Shown one piece after another: positions 5,925 through 13,554 of a stretch of DNA of 33,271 nucleotides (positions are counted from its first letter, which is position 1; each line of letters opens with the position of its first letter). The notes beneath the pieces are model-generated. The model saw nothing but the letters and a program-made list of their open reading frames with translations, searched no databases and had not been told where the DNA came from. Made by a program: the position numbers and the translations under genes. Origin of the DNA: a virus; IMG/VR virus record IMGVR_UViG_3300021956_000049, positions 1 through 33,271 of that record. The stretch is one strand, 5' to 3'.

Positions 5925-6778
5925 ATGGTTGCTAAAATTAAAGAAGGCGATCATTGGTCGCTGAAATACCAAGAGCAACCAGAGTTGATGCGGGAGCTGA
6001 ACAGCCGCCCCGCCCGAATTACAATCAACGGGAAACGACATTACCATACACCGTTTGTAACTGGGCCGGCGCCCTCGGTAACTACTATAATTTCGGAAAC
6101 TGCATCTGAAGCAAACAAGCGCAAGCTTGAGATGTGGAGCAAGAATAATCCAGGCGTTAAAGAAGCTGCTGCCGAAAGGGGTACTGCCATCCACTATGGG
6201 ATGGAATGTTACTTAAAAGGGGATAAAAATCCAAAGATTCCAGAGGAGTATAAAGAATTTTGGGCAGGTATGCCAGGGATTCTTGATCAATTTGACGAGG
6301 TGTTGTGGGCGGAAACTCCTTTGCTTGATCGGCATCAGTTCACATTATCAGACGATGGAATTGGTAGGGTATGGGCTCATGATGAGGAAGGGAGAGCGTG
6401 GGTTGGTTCTCCTGACATCATTGGTGTTGTAGGAAACAAACTGACGCTTGCCGATTTGAAAACCAGTGTCAAACCTTACAGCAGGAAGTGGCCCAAAGAC
6501 CTGGAAAAGGGTCTATGGAGTGGAGAGATCTGTTGGGTGGTCACATGAAATTTAAAAAAACATGCAAACAGCTCGCAGCTTACGACATTGGTATCGAACA
6601 AACTCTTGGGATGAGGGTCCAGCAGGCAGCCATTCTTGTTTCAACACCCTTGCGTACTCAAGTTTTTAAGATTTCCAGGAGATTTCTTGATTGTTTGAGG
6701 GACGACTGGTTGAAAGTGGTGGCTGAATACTATGCACAAATTGAAAATGGCAATGAGTATGATGCTGATTTGATTTAA
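5925..6778 (+). CDS. PD-(D/E)XK (RecB/Cas4-type) exonuclease, -1 frameshifted
   Basis: The product is read in two frames. Frame one (5925-6512) gives SVTTIISETAS, ERGTAIHYGME with His90, then GSPDIIG with Asp164 and LADLKTS with Asp177 and Lys179, the metal-binding core of the RecB-like nuclease fold. It then meets a stop at 6546. The next frame continues with the expected C-terminal part, KQLAAYDIGIEQT, which holds the Q-x3-Y motif of RecB nucleases, and AAILVST. Joining them at the heptamer A-AAG-GGT gives a 284-aa protein, typical for phage exonucleases that degrade host DNA or process ends. Either a programmed -1 frameshift, a real mutation or a sequencing error. Without the shift the 207-aa product would lack the QxxxY motif. 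Confidence 0.75.
6506..6512 (+). other. Slippery heptamer A-AAG-GGT (candidate -1 frameshift site)
   Basis: The heptamer has the XXXYYYZ form and is in the correct register (zero-frame codons AAG GGT). Slipping back one base lets reading continue as TCT ATG GAG TGG into the frame that holds the rest of the nuclease. The zero-frame stop comes 34 bases later. No strong downstream stem-loop is evident by eye. Confidence 0.45.
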
Positions 6779-6781
6779 TTT

Positions 6782-7270
6782 TTAAAAGTTATCCATCATG
6801 CCAGCCAGACCACCTGCTGCAATGTCACGTCGGCCTTCAACAGACTTTTGACGCTGTTGCTTCATCTTGGAGCTTTCAAGTTTACCAAGCAAACTTTCAA
6901 ATTCACCCATGTCAAAACTTGAAGGGGTATACTGCTTTTCAAAATTTTCTTTTAATACTTGCTTGCGTGTCTCTTCATTAACCCCTTCAGCACCGCGAAG
7001 CTCTCCGGTGCGTCGCTCGTAATCACTTAAACCGGCAAGAGCATTTCGATAGGCTTCCCCCTCAGTAGTGCCTTCGTTTCTTCCAAACCTTTGATAATGA
7101 AGCCTGGCTAACTCATCTTCTGAATATTTTGAAACATCACTTTCGTTCTTACCATACTTTTCATTTGCCCAATCGCGCCAGCCGGTACCCTTTATTTCTC
7201 GTTCATTGCGAATATAGTTGAGAACGTCAGGGCGTGAACGATAATACGCCTCAAGATTTAAGCCGGCCAT
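6782..7270 (-). CDS. Virion-type protein with a Y-x-PDV...HY-x-x-x-G module
   Basis: A 162-aa protein starting MAGLNLEAYYRSRPDVLNYI, later with LARLHYQRFGRNEGTTEGEA near residues 53-72. This pattern (E-x-Y-Y-x-x-x-P-D-V, then H-Y-x-x-x-G-x-x-E-G) resembles a short module found repeated in bacterial surface proteins, and it appears again in the 1097-aa protein at 26201-29494. The C-terminal half is charged and helical (LLGKLESSKMKQQRQKS), ending in GGLAGMMDNF. It probably belongs to the particle or the host-contact apparatus. It is convergent with the exonuclease gene, with three bases between the stops. Confidence 0.6.
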   Translation of the reverse strand: MAGLNLEAYYRSRPDVLNYIRNEREIKGTGWRDWANEKYGKNESDVSKYSEDELARLHYQRFGRNEGTTEGEAYRNALAGLSDYERRTGELRGAEGVNEETRKQVLKENFEKQYTPSSFDMGEFESLLGKLESSKMKQQRQKSVEGRRDIAAGGLAGMMDNF

Positions 7271-7280
7271 TATTGAACTA

Positions 7281-7297
7281 TTTATTTTTTATTTTAA
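7281..7297 (-). promoter_or_regulatory. Second copy of the A-rich leader element
   Basis: On the minus strand TTAAAATAAAAAATAAA precedes TAGTTCAATA and the ATG at 7270. It is identical to the element at 4015-4031 upstream of another virion-type gene. Here the element also spells AATAAATA, close to the NATAAATA late promoters described for T4-like cyanophages. Confidence 0.4.
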
Positions 7298-7302
7298 GAC
7301 TG

Positions 7303-7308
7303 TATAAT
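7303..7308 (+). promoter_or_regulatory. Perfect TATAAT -10 box for the replication operon
   Basis: ACTGTATAATTTAAATTTG lies 20 bases before the ATG at 7328. A TTTATT at 7281-7286 is a weak -35 match at 16-bp spacing. It is the only good sigma70-like box before the run of plus-strand genes from 7328 to 12073, whose end is marked by a terminator. Confidence 0.5.
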
Positions 7309-7327
7309 TTAAATTTGCTTCAGATCC

Positions 7328-7519
7328 ATGGCGTGGAATCCTAATGATCCGATGGAATTACGCAAGCGGATTGCCTGGTCTGTTGCAACTTCAACTTGCA
7401 TTGAGACAAGGAAAGATCCGGTGACTGTCTACCAGCAAATCATGGACGAATGGGATGAAGAAGATAAAAAAAAGTTATGTTCTACTGATGAGACTAATGA
7501 ATCTAAAGAAAGTTCATGA
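7328..7519 (+). CDS. Small acidic protein (63 aa), first gene of the replication operon
   Basis: The product starts MAWNPNDPMELRKRIAWSV and continues with helical, increasingly acidic sequence (QQIMDEWDEEDKKK) to a Ser/Glu-rich end. No motif recognised. It follows the TATAAT box and leads a chain of overlapping genes to the primase-helicase, so a role in early takeover or replication is possible but unproven. A single Cys pair is too far apart to suggest a zinc site. Confidence 0.6.
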   Translation: MAWNPNDPMELRKRIAWSVATSTCIETRKDPVTVYQQIMDEWDEEDKKKLCSTDETNESKESS

Positions 7520-7611
7520 AGATTGAAGGGTTCCTTTGGATTGGGCACCCTAGGATAAGAAGACACACAACCGAGACCTCCGATGGAAATCCACCAGGTT
7601 TCCGTTGGTGA
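7516..7611 (+). CDS. Possible 31-aa peptide
   Basis: ATG at 7516 overlaps the preceding stop (ATGA) and encodes MKIEGFLWIGHPRIRRHTT followed by ETSDGNPPGFRW. The coupling with the gene before it is the only support. It overlaps the next gene by 29 bases. It may be a chance frame. Confidence 0.3.
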   Translation: MKIEGFLWIGHPRIRRHTTETSDGNPPGFRW

Positions 7612-7771
7612 GTGGATGAATACGTTCCAAAGCCTCATGATGAATGCGGCGGATGGGGATTGTTTTTGTCTGCCCACCACGATGCATCTTCATGCATTTT
7701 TACTATTAAAAGAGGAGGTTTTCCCCACGCGAGATTTTAAAGTAGAAGTCAAACAATCAACGGAAGCATGA
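7583..7771 (+). CDS. Small protein (62 aa), unknown
   Basis: It starts MEIHQVSVGEWMNTFQSLM, continues NAADGDCFCLPTTMHLHAF and ends FKVEVKQSTEA. The CFC and HLH residues might bind metal, but no family is recognised. Its stop overlaps the primase ATG (ATGA), so it is likely to be translated in register with that gene. Function unknown. Confidence 0.55.
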   Translation: MEIHQVSVGEWMNTFQSLMMNAADGDCFCLPTTMHLHAFLLLKEEVFPTRDFKVEVKQSTEA

Positions 7772-10401
7772 CCAGCAAGAACAAGTTATCCCTTAAGCCC
7801 GGAGAAGTACGTCTTGACTACATCCCCAAGGACTGGCCCCTCACTCCTCTCGGCGCTAACAAAAATCCATATGTATCCGGCTGGCAGAACAAACCGTTTG
7901 ATGCGCAACAAATTGAGGAAGAAATACTCACGGGAAAATGCAAGGCTGTCGGTCTGCTTGGCGGGCCTGTTTACAACTATCCTTATGGTCTGGTCTGGGT
8001 TGATGTTGATGGACCAAGTGTATACAAACTCATCGAGCAGCTTTCGGGACTCCCATTTAATGAAGCACTGCCCCCAACCCTGACTATCTTCAGTGGAAGA
8101 GAAGGAAGAGAGCGGAAACTATATCGTTTGGACAGGGAGAAACATAAAAATTTTGTAAGGAATAAATACACCTGGCTTGGTGACGAGAACAAAGAAAAGC
8201 TAGAGATTCTTTGGAAGAGGTGCCAAGGGGTGTTGATGGGTCTTCACCCTGATACCGATGGGTATTACACAGGGGAAGACCAAGGATTTGAGTGGGTGGA
8301 TGAACTGCCTGAATTCCCCGACTGGTTGATGAACGCCATCATCAACAAAAATATTCGAGTCGGTGTTCCAGCAAAAGAGGTGACTCGGGTTATTGGGCCG
8401 GGGTTTGCTGTCAATATTCAGATTGATCTTGAACGTGACATGAAGCTGGCAAAGGAGGCAATGTGGGCTATGCCTCCAGAAGCTGCTGATGACTACGACA
8501 TTTGGATCACGGTTGGCCAGTCGCTCCATTCACTGGATGAATCGCTGGTGGATGAATGGGATAACTGGTCCAGGCAGTCGGATAAGTATAGGGAGGGTGA
8601 ATGCCATAAGCGTTGGTTATCTTTTAGTGGAAGTGGGGGCCGTGGCGTCGGCTCTCTGATTCATATTGCAAAGGAACACGGTTGGACTCCACCTCAAGAT
8701 CACAAGGTACAACCCATTGATGATGCGACATTAGAACGTGTGTCGAAACTGCTGGAAGAAATAGAAGAGGATCTTGAAATGAATCATGTGGCCACTTTAG
8801 AGCAGGAAGCTGCTCAACCGCAAAAGAAGATGAGGCGTGTGCTGGAGTCTGATGCTGATACAGCAGGGGAAGAACAAGAAACCAAAGGACGCAGGAACCC
8901 TTCATCAAACCAGGTGACGGATGTATTGCTCCAGATGTATAAGGGTAATCTGCTCTACAGTCAACCCCACGGTCAATTTTTCTTTTACGAGAAAGATCGA
9001 AAGCGTGGACTCTGGTCTCCACTAACCAAGATTGATGTGCTTGGGGATATTAGAGGGAAGCTTAAGGAGTTGGGTGGTTTTCTGCCAGGGGGGTTTAGTA
9101 CGAATTTAATGAACGATATCTTTGCTCAGCTGCAGGCTGAGTTGGCATTTGACCAATGGTATGACGGTGACGAGTACCTGTTATTTACCAATGGTGTATT
9201 AAACATTAATACGCGTGAACTACTTCCTTTTAATAGGGAGCTTCACATGACGCAGCAAATGCCCTACGGGTATGATGCCTCGGCCACTTGTGAAGAAATT
9301 GTTAAATGGTTGAAACATACTCAGCATGGTAGCTGGGAACGTGCTCAAGTTTTAAGGGCGTGGTTGCGTGCCACACTTTTGGGTTGTTATGAGATCCAGA
9401 AGTTTATTGAAATTGTGGGTCCAGGTAAGTCTGGTAAATCAACCTATGCAAACCTGGCCGTGGCATTGGTTGGCAAGCAGAATACCTATTCAACAGACTT
9501 TGAAAACCTGGAAAAGAATAGGTTTGAGGCGGCTAGCTACATGGGTAAAAAGCTGCTGCTGTTCCAGGATGCAGACCGATGGGGTGGTTCCGTATCAAAA
9601 CTGAAAGCAATCACTGGTAATGACTGGATTCGTTCTGAGCGTAAGTACCAGACGGAAAGTCAAGATCCGTTTCAATATCACGGGGTTGTAATGATTACAG
9701 CCAATGAAGCTATCCAGTCAACTGACTACACGTCTGGTCTTGCTCGGCGGCGTCTTACTGTTCCGTTCGACCGTCCATTTGAAGGTGGTCAATCAGAACA
9801 AAAGGAACTGATTAAATTTGATGCTAAGGGGATGCCACAGGGTGTGTTTGCGCCCATGCTGCCAGGGTTGGTGAACTGGTTGTTGGATATGTCGGCTGAT
9901 GAGATGCGGACATATCTAATGGAAACTGGCAAGAAAGTTGATTTCTTCCAGCGGTATGAGAAACAGCAGAGTCTGAGATCTAACCCACTACTGGACTGGT
10001 TAGACCACAAGGTGGTATTTGATCCAGGTGTATCGGCTCCTGTTGGTTTCTGTAAGCCTTTGCCGGGTGGTAGTTCGGGAGCTTATATGAACTGGAACCA
10101 GTGGTTGTACGCAAGTTATGCAGAGTTCTGTCGTAGCTGTAATGTAGGCATAATGTCACGTGGTCGATTTGAACCGCTGCTGTTGGACATTTGCAAACAC
10201 CAGCTCAAATTGAATGTCTATGCAAAGAAAAACAGCAAGGGCATGAGAGTGTTTAATGCTGCCGTAAGAGAATCAAACCAAAAGTATGAGACCTATCCAT
10301 CAATTGTGGAAGTGTCTTCTGATCGTGGAAAGTATAGAGATTTCTATGGATCGACAATTGATACGCCTACTAATGAGACAATAGAAGAAGCTGCTGAATA
10401 A
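7768..10401 (+). CDS. Primase-polymerase / SF3 helicase (P4/D5 type)
   Basis: An 877-aa multidomain replication protein. Residues about 15-190 form a prim-pol-like domain with Asp79 and Asp81 in VWVDVDG as metal ligands and MGLHPDTDGYY near 157-167. Residues about 228-310 resemble the PriCT-2 linker (DDYDIWITVGQSLHS, then HKRWLSFSGSGGRGVGSLIHIA). A lysine/acid-rich hinge precedes a D5-type region (FFFYEKDRKRGLWSPL). The SF3 helicase has Walker A GPGKSGKST at 551-559, Walker B LLLFQDAD at 596-603, motif C VVMITANE at 640-647 and arginine residues GLARRR at 657-662. It should melt an origin, unwind DNA 3' to 5' and make primers. This differs from the gp4 of T7-like and gp41/gp61 of T4-like cyanophages. 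Confidence 0.9.
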   Translation: MTSKNKLSLKPGEVRLDYIPKDWPLTPLGANKNPYVSGWQNKPFDAQQIEEEILTGKCKAVGLLGGPVYNYPYGLVWVDVDGPSVYKLIEQLSGLPFNEALPPTLTIFSGREGRERKLYRLDREKHKNFVRNKYTWLGDENKEKLEILWKRCQGVLMGLHPDTDGYYTGEDQGFEWVDELPEFPDWLMNAIINKNIRVGVPAKEVTRVIGPGFAVNIQIDLERDMKLAKEAMWAMPPEAADDYDIWITVGQSLHSLDESLVDEWDNWSRQSDKYREGECHKRWLSFSGSGGRGVGSLIHIAKEHGWTPPQDHKVQPIDDATLERVSKLLEEIEEDLEMNHVATLEQEAAQPQKKMRRVLESDADTAGEEQETKGRRNPSSNQVTDVLLQMYKGNLLYSQPHGQFFFYEKDRKRGLWSPLTKIDVLGDIRGKLKELGGFLPGGFSTNLMNDIFAQLQAELAFDQWYDGDEYLLFTNGVLNINTRELLPFNRELHMTQQMPYGYDASATCEEIVKWLKHTQHGSWERAQVLRAWLRATLLGCYEIQKFIEIVGPGKSGKSTYANLAVALVGKQNTYSTDFENLEKNRFEAASYMGKKLLLFQDADRWGGSVSKLKAITGNDWIRSERKYQTESQDPFQYHGVVMITANEAIQSTDYTSGLARRRLTVPFDRPFEGGQSEQKELIKFDAKGMPQGVFAPMLPGLVNWLLDMSADEMRTYLMETGKKVDFFQRYEKQQSLRSNPLLDWLDHKVVFDPGVSAPVGFCKPLPGGSSGAYMNWNQWLYASYAEFCRSCNVGIMSRGRFEPLLLDICKHQLKLNVYAKKNSKGMRVFNAAVRESNQKYETYPSIVEVSSDRGKYRDFYGSTIDTPTNETIEEAAE

Positions 10402-10403
10402 AT

Positions 10404-10763
10404 GTGAGCAATGGTCGGCACTTAATACTAGATCTCTACGACTGCGACAAAGAGATCTTGGATAACTATGAGGAGCTTCAACGGTTGCTTGAGACTTCTC
10501 TTGTGATGGCAAAAGCAAATATCTTACGCATTATTGGAGAAAAGTTTGAGCCTCAGGGGGTAACGCTACTTGCGTTGCTGGCTGAGTCCCATGCATCTGT
10601 CCATTCATGGCCAGAGATTGGTTATTGCGCTATTGACTTATATACCTGTGGAGATACAACGCAGACCCATCGTGCCGCTGAGTTTTTAAAAACAAAACTC
10701 AAGGCTCAAACATGCGAACAAAAAGAATTAACGCGTTCAACTACACCGTCTATTTGTGTATAG
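10404..10763 (+). CDS. speD: S-adenosylmethionine decarboxylase, prokaryotic type
   Basis: A 119-aa protein starting at GTG 10404, three bases after the primase stop. It has GRHLILDLYDCD at residues 4-15, FEPQGVTLLALLAESH near 48-63, HSWPEIGYCAIDLYTCG near 67-83. The proenzyme cleaves itself between Glu61 and Ser62 to make the pyruvoyl cofactor; His67 and Cys82 are the expected catalytic partners. It decarboxylates SAM to supply aminopropyl groups for spermidine. Cyanophages carry speD as an auxiliary metabolic gene, possibly to aid DNA packing or protect photosynthesis. Length fits the bacterial class 1b enzyme. The C-terminal 17 residues run over the candidate upstream start of the next gene. 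Confidence 0.93.
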   Translation: MSNGRHLILDLYDCDKEILDNYEELQRLLETSLVMAKANILRIIGEKFEPQGVTLLALLAESHASVHSWPEIGYCAIDLYTCGDTTQTHRAAEFLKTKLKAQTCEQKELTRSTTPSICV

Positions 10764-10786
10764 TTGGCAAAGGTATATCTATTGAA

Positions 10787-12073
10787 ATGACTCAAAGACC
10801 TAAATTGCTCTGGTCTGGTGACATCATCGCCAAAACTGGGTTCGCTCGTGTAACTGAAAATGTTCTCGAACGAATTTGCGATGACTATGAAGTGGTGGTA
10901 CTAGCAAATAACCACTGGGGTGATCCAGATCCTTTGTGTAATAAATATAAGATTTATCCTTCTTCTAACAGGTTCCAGACGGCGCCCTTTGGTGAACAGC
11001 GCATCAGGGAAATTGTGGAGAAAGAAAAGCCGGATCTTGTCTTCATTATGAATGATCTGTGGATTCTGAACGAGTTGTATCGTCAGATTCAGGACATTCA
11101 CAAGACTGGTGCCTTTAAGTTTGTGGGCTACTACCCAATGGATAGCTACGGGTGGACGGGCTGCATTCTCGATACCATGAATGACTGGGATGCGTCAATC
11201 TGTTATACGGAATTTGGCGCTAAAGAAGTGGTGGCAGCTGGTTACCAAAAACCTATTGCTGTCATTCCCCACGGAATTACCAAGGGTCAGTTCTATCCCA
11301 TGGATAAAACTAAAGCCAGGAAAAGACTGGGGCTATCGGATGACATCTTTGTGGTGTTTAACGGCAACAGGAACCAGTTCCGTAAACGTATTGATATTAC
11401 GGCTGAAGCCTTTGCCAAATTTGCGGTTGACAAACCGGATACCCAGCTGTATCTCCACATGGGGTTGAAGGATCAAGGGTGGGATGTAATGCCTCTGTTT
11501 GCCAGGGCCATGAGTCGCGTTGGACTTGATCCGAACGGACGAATTATTCTTACGTCCCAGACGGAAGGGCCGCCGAATGTGGAAGTGGACTTCTTGAATG
11601 CCATCTATAACTCTGCCGATGTGGGCGTCAACACCTGTAAAGGTGAAGGCCATGGGCTTGTGAACCATGAGCATGCAGCCTGTCGAGTAGCGCAGGTAGT
11701 GCCGGACCATACCAGTACCAAAGAGATTTTTGAAGGGTATGGGAAGCTGATCAGGTGCGACCACGTGGATGTAGATACGAACTATGCACGTGAGATGCCA
11801 TGCCCTTCTTCAAATCATTTGGCCGAGATCTTGACGGAACTATATGAGGATCGGGAACTGTTGGATGATGTGGCCCAGCGGTGCTATGAGCGTGCAACAT
11901 CTCGGTATTACGACTGGGACTATGTAGCTCCTCAGTTCAATGGACTATTCCACGAGGTATTGGATGGGTCTTACGGTAAGGCACACGACGTGCGCGAAGT
12001 GACGGAAGAGGAAAAGGAGGAGGAAGTCGTTAGGCCACGCAAGGAGCGGAAAAAGCGGGTCGTCGGGAAGTAA
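10787..12073 (+). CDS. Glycosyltransferase, GT4-like
   Basis: From the ATG at 10787 the product starts MTQRPKLLWSGDIIAKTGF and has about 428 aa. It shows a GT-B layout: an N-terminal domain with GFARVTENV near 18-26 and PDLVFIMNDLW near 78-88; then VIPHGI near 154-159; NRNQFRKRIDITAEAF near 186-201; and a C-terminal nucleotide-sugar site with GEGHGLVNHEHAACR near 286-300, where Glu287 and Glu294 match the E-x7-E motif of GT4 enzymes. It could glycosylate virion proteins, DNA or host envelope sugars. The tail is very charged (EEEKEEEVVRPRKERKKR). A longer frame begins at 10712 inside speD; the inner ATG is chosen because homologous sequence starts there. Confidence 0.85.
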   Translation: MTQRPKLLWSGDIIAKTGFARVTENVLERICDDYEVVVLANNHWGDPDPLCNKYKIYPSSNRFQTAPFGEQRIREIVEKEKPDLVFIMNDLWILNELYRQIQDIHKTGAFKFVGYYPMDSYGWTGCILDTMNDWDASICYTEFGAKEVVAAGYQKPIAVIPHGITKGQFYPMDKTKARKRLGLSDDIFVVFNGNRNQFRKRIDITAEAFAKFAVDKPDTQLYLHMGLKDQGWDVMPLFARAMSRVGLDPNGRIILTSQTEGPPNVEVDFLNAIYNSADVGVNTCKGEGHGLVNHEHAACRVAQVVPDHTSTKEIFEGYGKLIRCDHVDVDTNYAREMPCPSSNHLAEILTELYEDRELLDDVAQRCYERATSRYYDWDYVAPQFNGLFHEVLDGSYGKAHDVREVTEEEKEEEVVRPRKERKKRVVGK

Positions 12074-12093
12074 GCTGTCTCAGTGAGACGAGG

Positions 12094-12122
12094 GCCTCCG
12101 CACCAGCGGGGGCTTTTTTATT
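12094..12122 (+). terminator. Rho-independent terminator after the glycosyltransferase
   Basis: GCCTCCGC, loop ACCA, GCGGGGGC forms an 8-bp GC-rich stem (one GU pair) followed by TTTTTTATT. It ends the plus-strand unit that carries primase, speD and the glycosyltransferase. Confidence 0.9.
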
Positions 12123-12226
12123 GGCGTGAAATGGGCAGAAGACGGCTAAAAGTAGTTGGTTTGTACCAAAGAGTGGGGTGTTGTGCGGGGAAATGGTGGG
12201 TTGAGGGGCGGAGAAGGTGGTCTAAA

Positions 12227-12493
12227 AACCGACTATACGTCAGTTCATACCCTTACATGAGCCAAATGACATTTTGGGCAAAAATGTAATGTAAACCGAT
12301 TATACGCAACAAATGAGACAATTTTAAGACAGGTATGAGATTCCGATTATACGCAAGCAACTAGATGAGCTACATGACAAAATGAACCAAAATGTCATCT
12401 GGCTTATATAAAAGATAAAACTGTCATATAATCGGAAATATCCACCACCTTGACACCGCCACCCCAGTCGCCTACATTCGAATAACCGATTAT
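12227..12493. repeat. Repeat-rich gene-free region: iteron-like boxes and a long inverted repeat
   Basis: After about 100 bases with nothing notable (12123-12226), this AT-rich stretch holds repeated boxes: CCGACTATACGTCA at 12229, CCGATTATACGCAA at 12296 and again at 12343, an inverted partial copy ATAATCGG at 12427-12434, and CCGATTATT at 12486. The two perfect copies lie inside the loop of an imperfect 34-nt inverted repeat (12260-12293 with 12371-12404) whose core GCCAAATGACATTTTGG pairs with one mismatch. Inverted repeats, iterons and AT-rich DNA just downstream of a primase-helicase operon suggest a replication origin. The boxes could instead be promoters for a phage-modified or phage-encoded RNA polymerase, since one copy sits just before the next gene. 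Confidence 0.55.
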
Positions 12494-12500
12494 TCAACAC

Positions 12501-12881
12501 ATGCCAAGGCCGTATAAGCCCTTGCTTCCCCTCTGGTACCTACGGTCAAAGCTCAAGCTCACTGTCCAGTACCCCAGTGCCCTTGAGTGGCGCGAAACGA
12601 CGGGCCACCACAAGGAAGGGGAGATGGCTGGTAAGTGGAATAGCAGGGGCAGGTACTACGTGGTACGCATGAACGGCGACCAGTACCACGCGCATCGGAT
12701 CGTGTACTACCTGCGGACAGGCAAAGACCCCAAAAACAAAGACGTCATTCACGGCGACGACAATCCCGATAAAGACAATCGGAAAAGGTTGTTTTTATTT
12801 GAGAGGCAGAAGCCTAAACACCAAAGAAAAAACACTCAGCGCAAAGATTTTCAACCCGACGCTCAGCAGCTAAATGGCTAA
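12501..12881 (+). CDS. HNH-like homing endonuclease (HNH_3/AP2-type plan)
   Basis: A 126-aa basic protein. The segment GRYYVVRMNGDQYHAHRIV leads to YYLRTGKDP, VIHGDDNPDKDNRKRL and QKPKHQRKN, matching the order of HNH_3 family nucleases (AHRxxxYLxxG, then DHINGDxxDNRxxNL, then QNxxN). The usual DHING block is altered to VIHGDDN, so the catalytic His is kept but shifted and the enzyme may be degenerate. It starts 20 bases after the last repeat box of the preceding region and overlaps the next gene by 8 bases. A selfish element beside a possible origin or promoter region is a plausible reading. Confidence 0.6.
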   Translation: MPRPYKPLLPLWYLRSKLKLTVQYPSALEWRETTGHHKEGEMAGKWNSRGRYYVVRMNGDQYHAHRIVYYLRTGKDPKNKDVIHGDDNPDKDNRKRLFLFERQKPKHQRKNTQRKDFQPDAQQLNG

Positions 12882-13527
12882 TGCAATCGACACATCTGTT
12901 TCTTTTGTTTACCAGGGGGACCTGGCCAAGCGATCAAAACAAGATCTACAAGAACTTGGGTACTACCGGGGTTATCCATGCCCTCACGGTCATACCATCA
13001 GACGGCAGGAATCGCATTGGTGCTATGAGTGTATAAACAAAATCCTTTCTAATATCTGCGGATTTGACGTCAATTATCTAGATGCAAACTATAAACACAA
13101 GTACGTTTCAATCTGGGACTCAATTGAAATTGGTGCAACGCTTGACTGTTGGGAACCCAAAAGCCTTGCTGGTAAAGAGCTGAAAAGAATTTGCATGCCT
13201 TCTTACAGGGCTGCGTACAGCAAACAAGCGGCTGAAAACGTCACAGTACACAAAGCAATTTATCAATGCGCCTGGGGAGACGTTGGGTCTTTAAGTGTTA
13301 CACGTACGTGTGGAAACCGCAGGTGCTACAACCCTTTACACATGGTTTCCAGCTTTAATCGCAATCTTCCACCCAAGACCATTTCACCATTTGATATTGA
13401 GTTCAAAGCAGAAAAACTTGTGTTTTATGCAAGGCAACAAGAAGCCGGCACACTGCAGTCATTTATAAAGCGCCAGTATAAATTTTCTATTACGCGCCCG
13501 GAACTTTTAAAAGACGACGAAGAGTAA
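12874..13527 (+). CDS. Zinc-binding HNH-like protein
   Basis: A 217-aa protein. Near residue 35 YPCPHGHTIRRQ and then HWCYECINK form a C-x-H...C-x-x-C zinc-ribbon pattern. Near residue 120 VHKAIYQCAWGD and later TRTCGNRRCYNPLHM match the C-terminal block of HNH-like enzymes (C-G-N-x-x-C-x-N-P-x-H). The spacing and the N-terminal zinc ribbon suggest a nuclease or a nuclease-derived DNA-binding regulator. The first catalytic His is not certain. It overlaps the preceding HNH_3-like gene by 8 bases. A GATAAATA motif follows its stop. Confidence 0.6.
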   Translation: MANAIDTSVSFVYQGDLAKRSKQDLQELGYYRGYPCPHGHTIRRQESHWCYECINKILSNICGFDVNYLDANYKHKYVSIWDSIEIGATLDCWEPKSLAGKELKRICMPSYRAAYSKQAAENVTVHKAIYQCAWGDVGSLSVTRTCGNRRCYNPLHMVSSFNRNLPPKTISPFDIEFKAEKLVFYARQQEAGTLQSFIKRQYKFSITRPELLKDDEE

Positions 13528-13531
13528 AATG

Positions 13532-13539
13532 GATAAATA
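13532..13539 (+). promoter_or_regulatory. GATAAATA, late-promoter-like element
   Basis: The octamer sits 15 bases before the ATG at 13555 of a probable virion gene and fits the NATAAATA consensus described for late promoters of T4-like cyanophages. This phage has no recognised T4-type late sigma factor in the window, so the match may be chance. Confidence 0.3.
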
Positions 13540-13554
13540 AAGTAAACGTAAATA

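Noticed and set aside
6551-6560. TTTAAAAAAA as the frameshift site in the nuclease
   Set aside because: It lies after the zero-frame stop at 6546-6548, so ribosomes in the first frame never reach it.
8200-9022. Minus-strand frames within the primase gene
   Set aside because: They are complement shadows of a strongly supported coding sequence.
12083-12289. Plus-strand 68-codon frame
   Set aside because: It spans the terminator and the first repeat box, and its Arg/Trp/Gly-rich sequence looks random.
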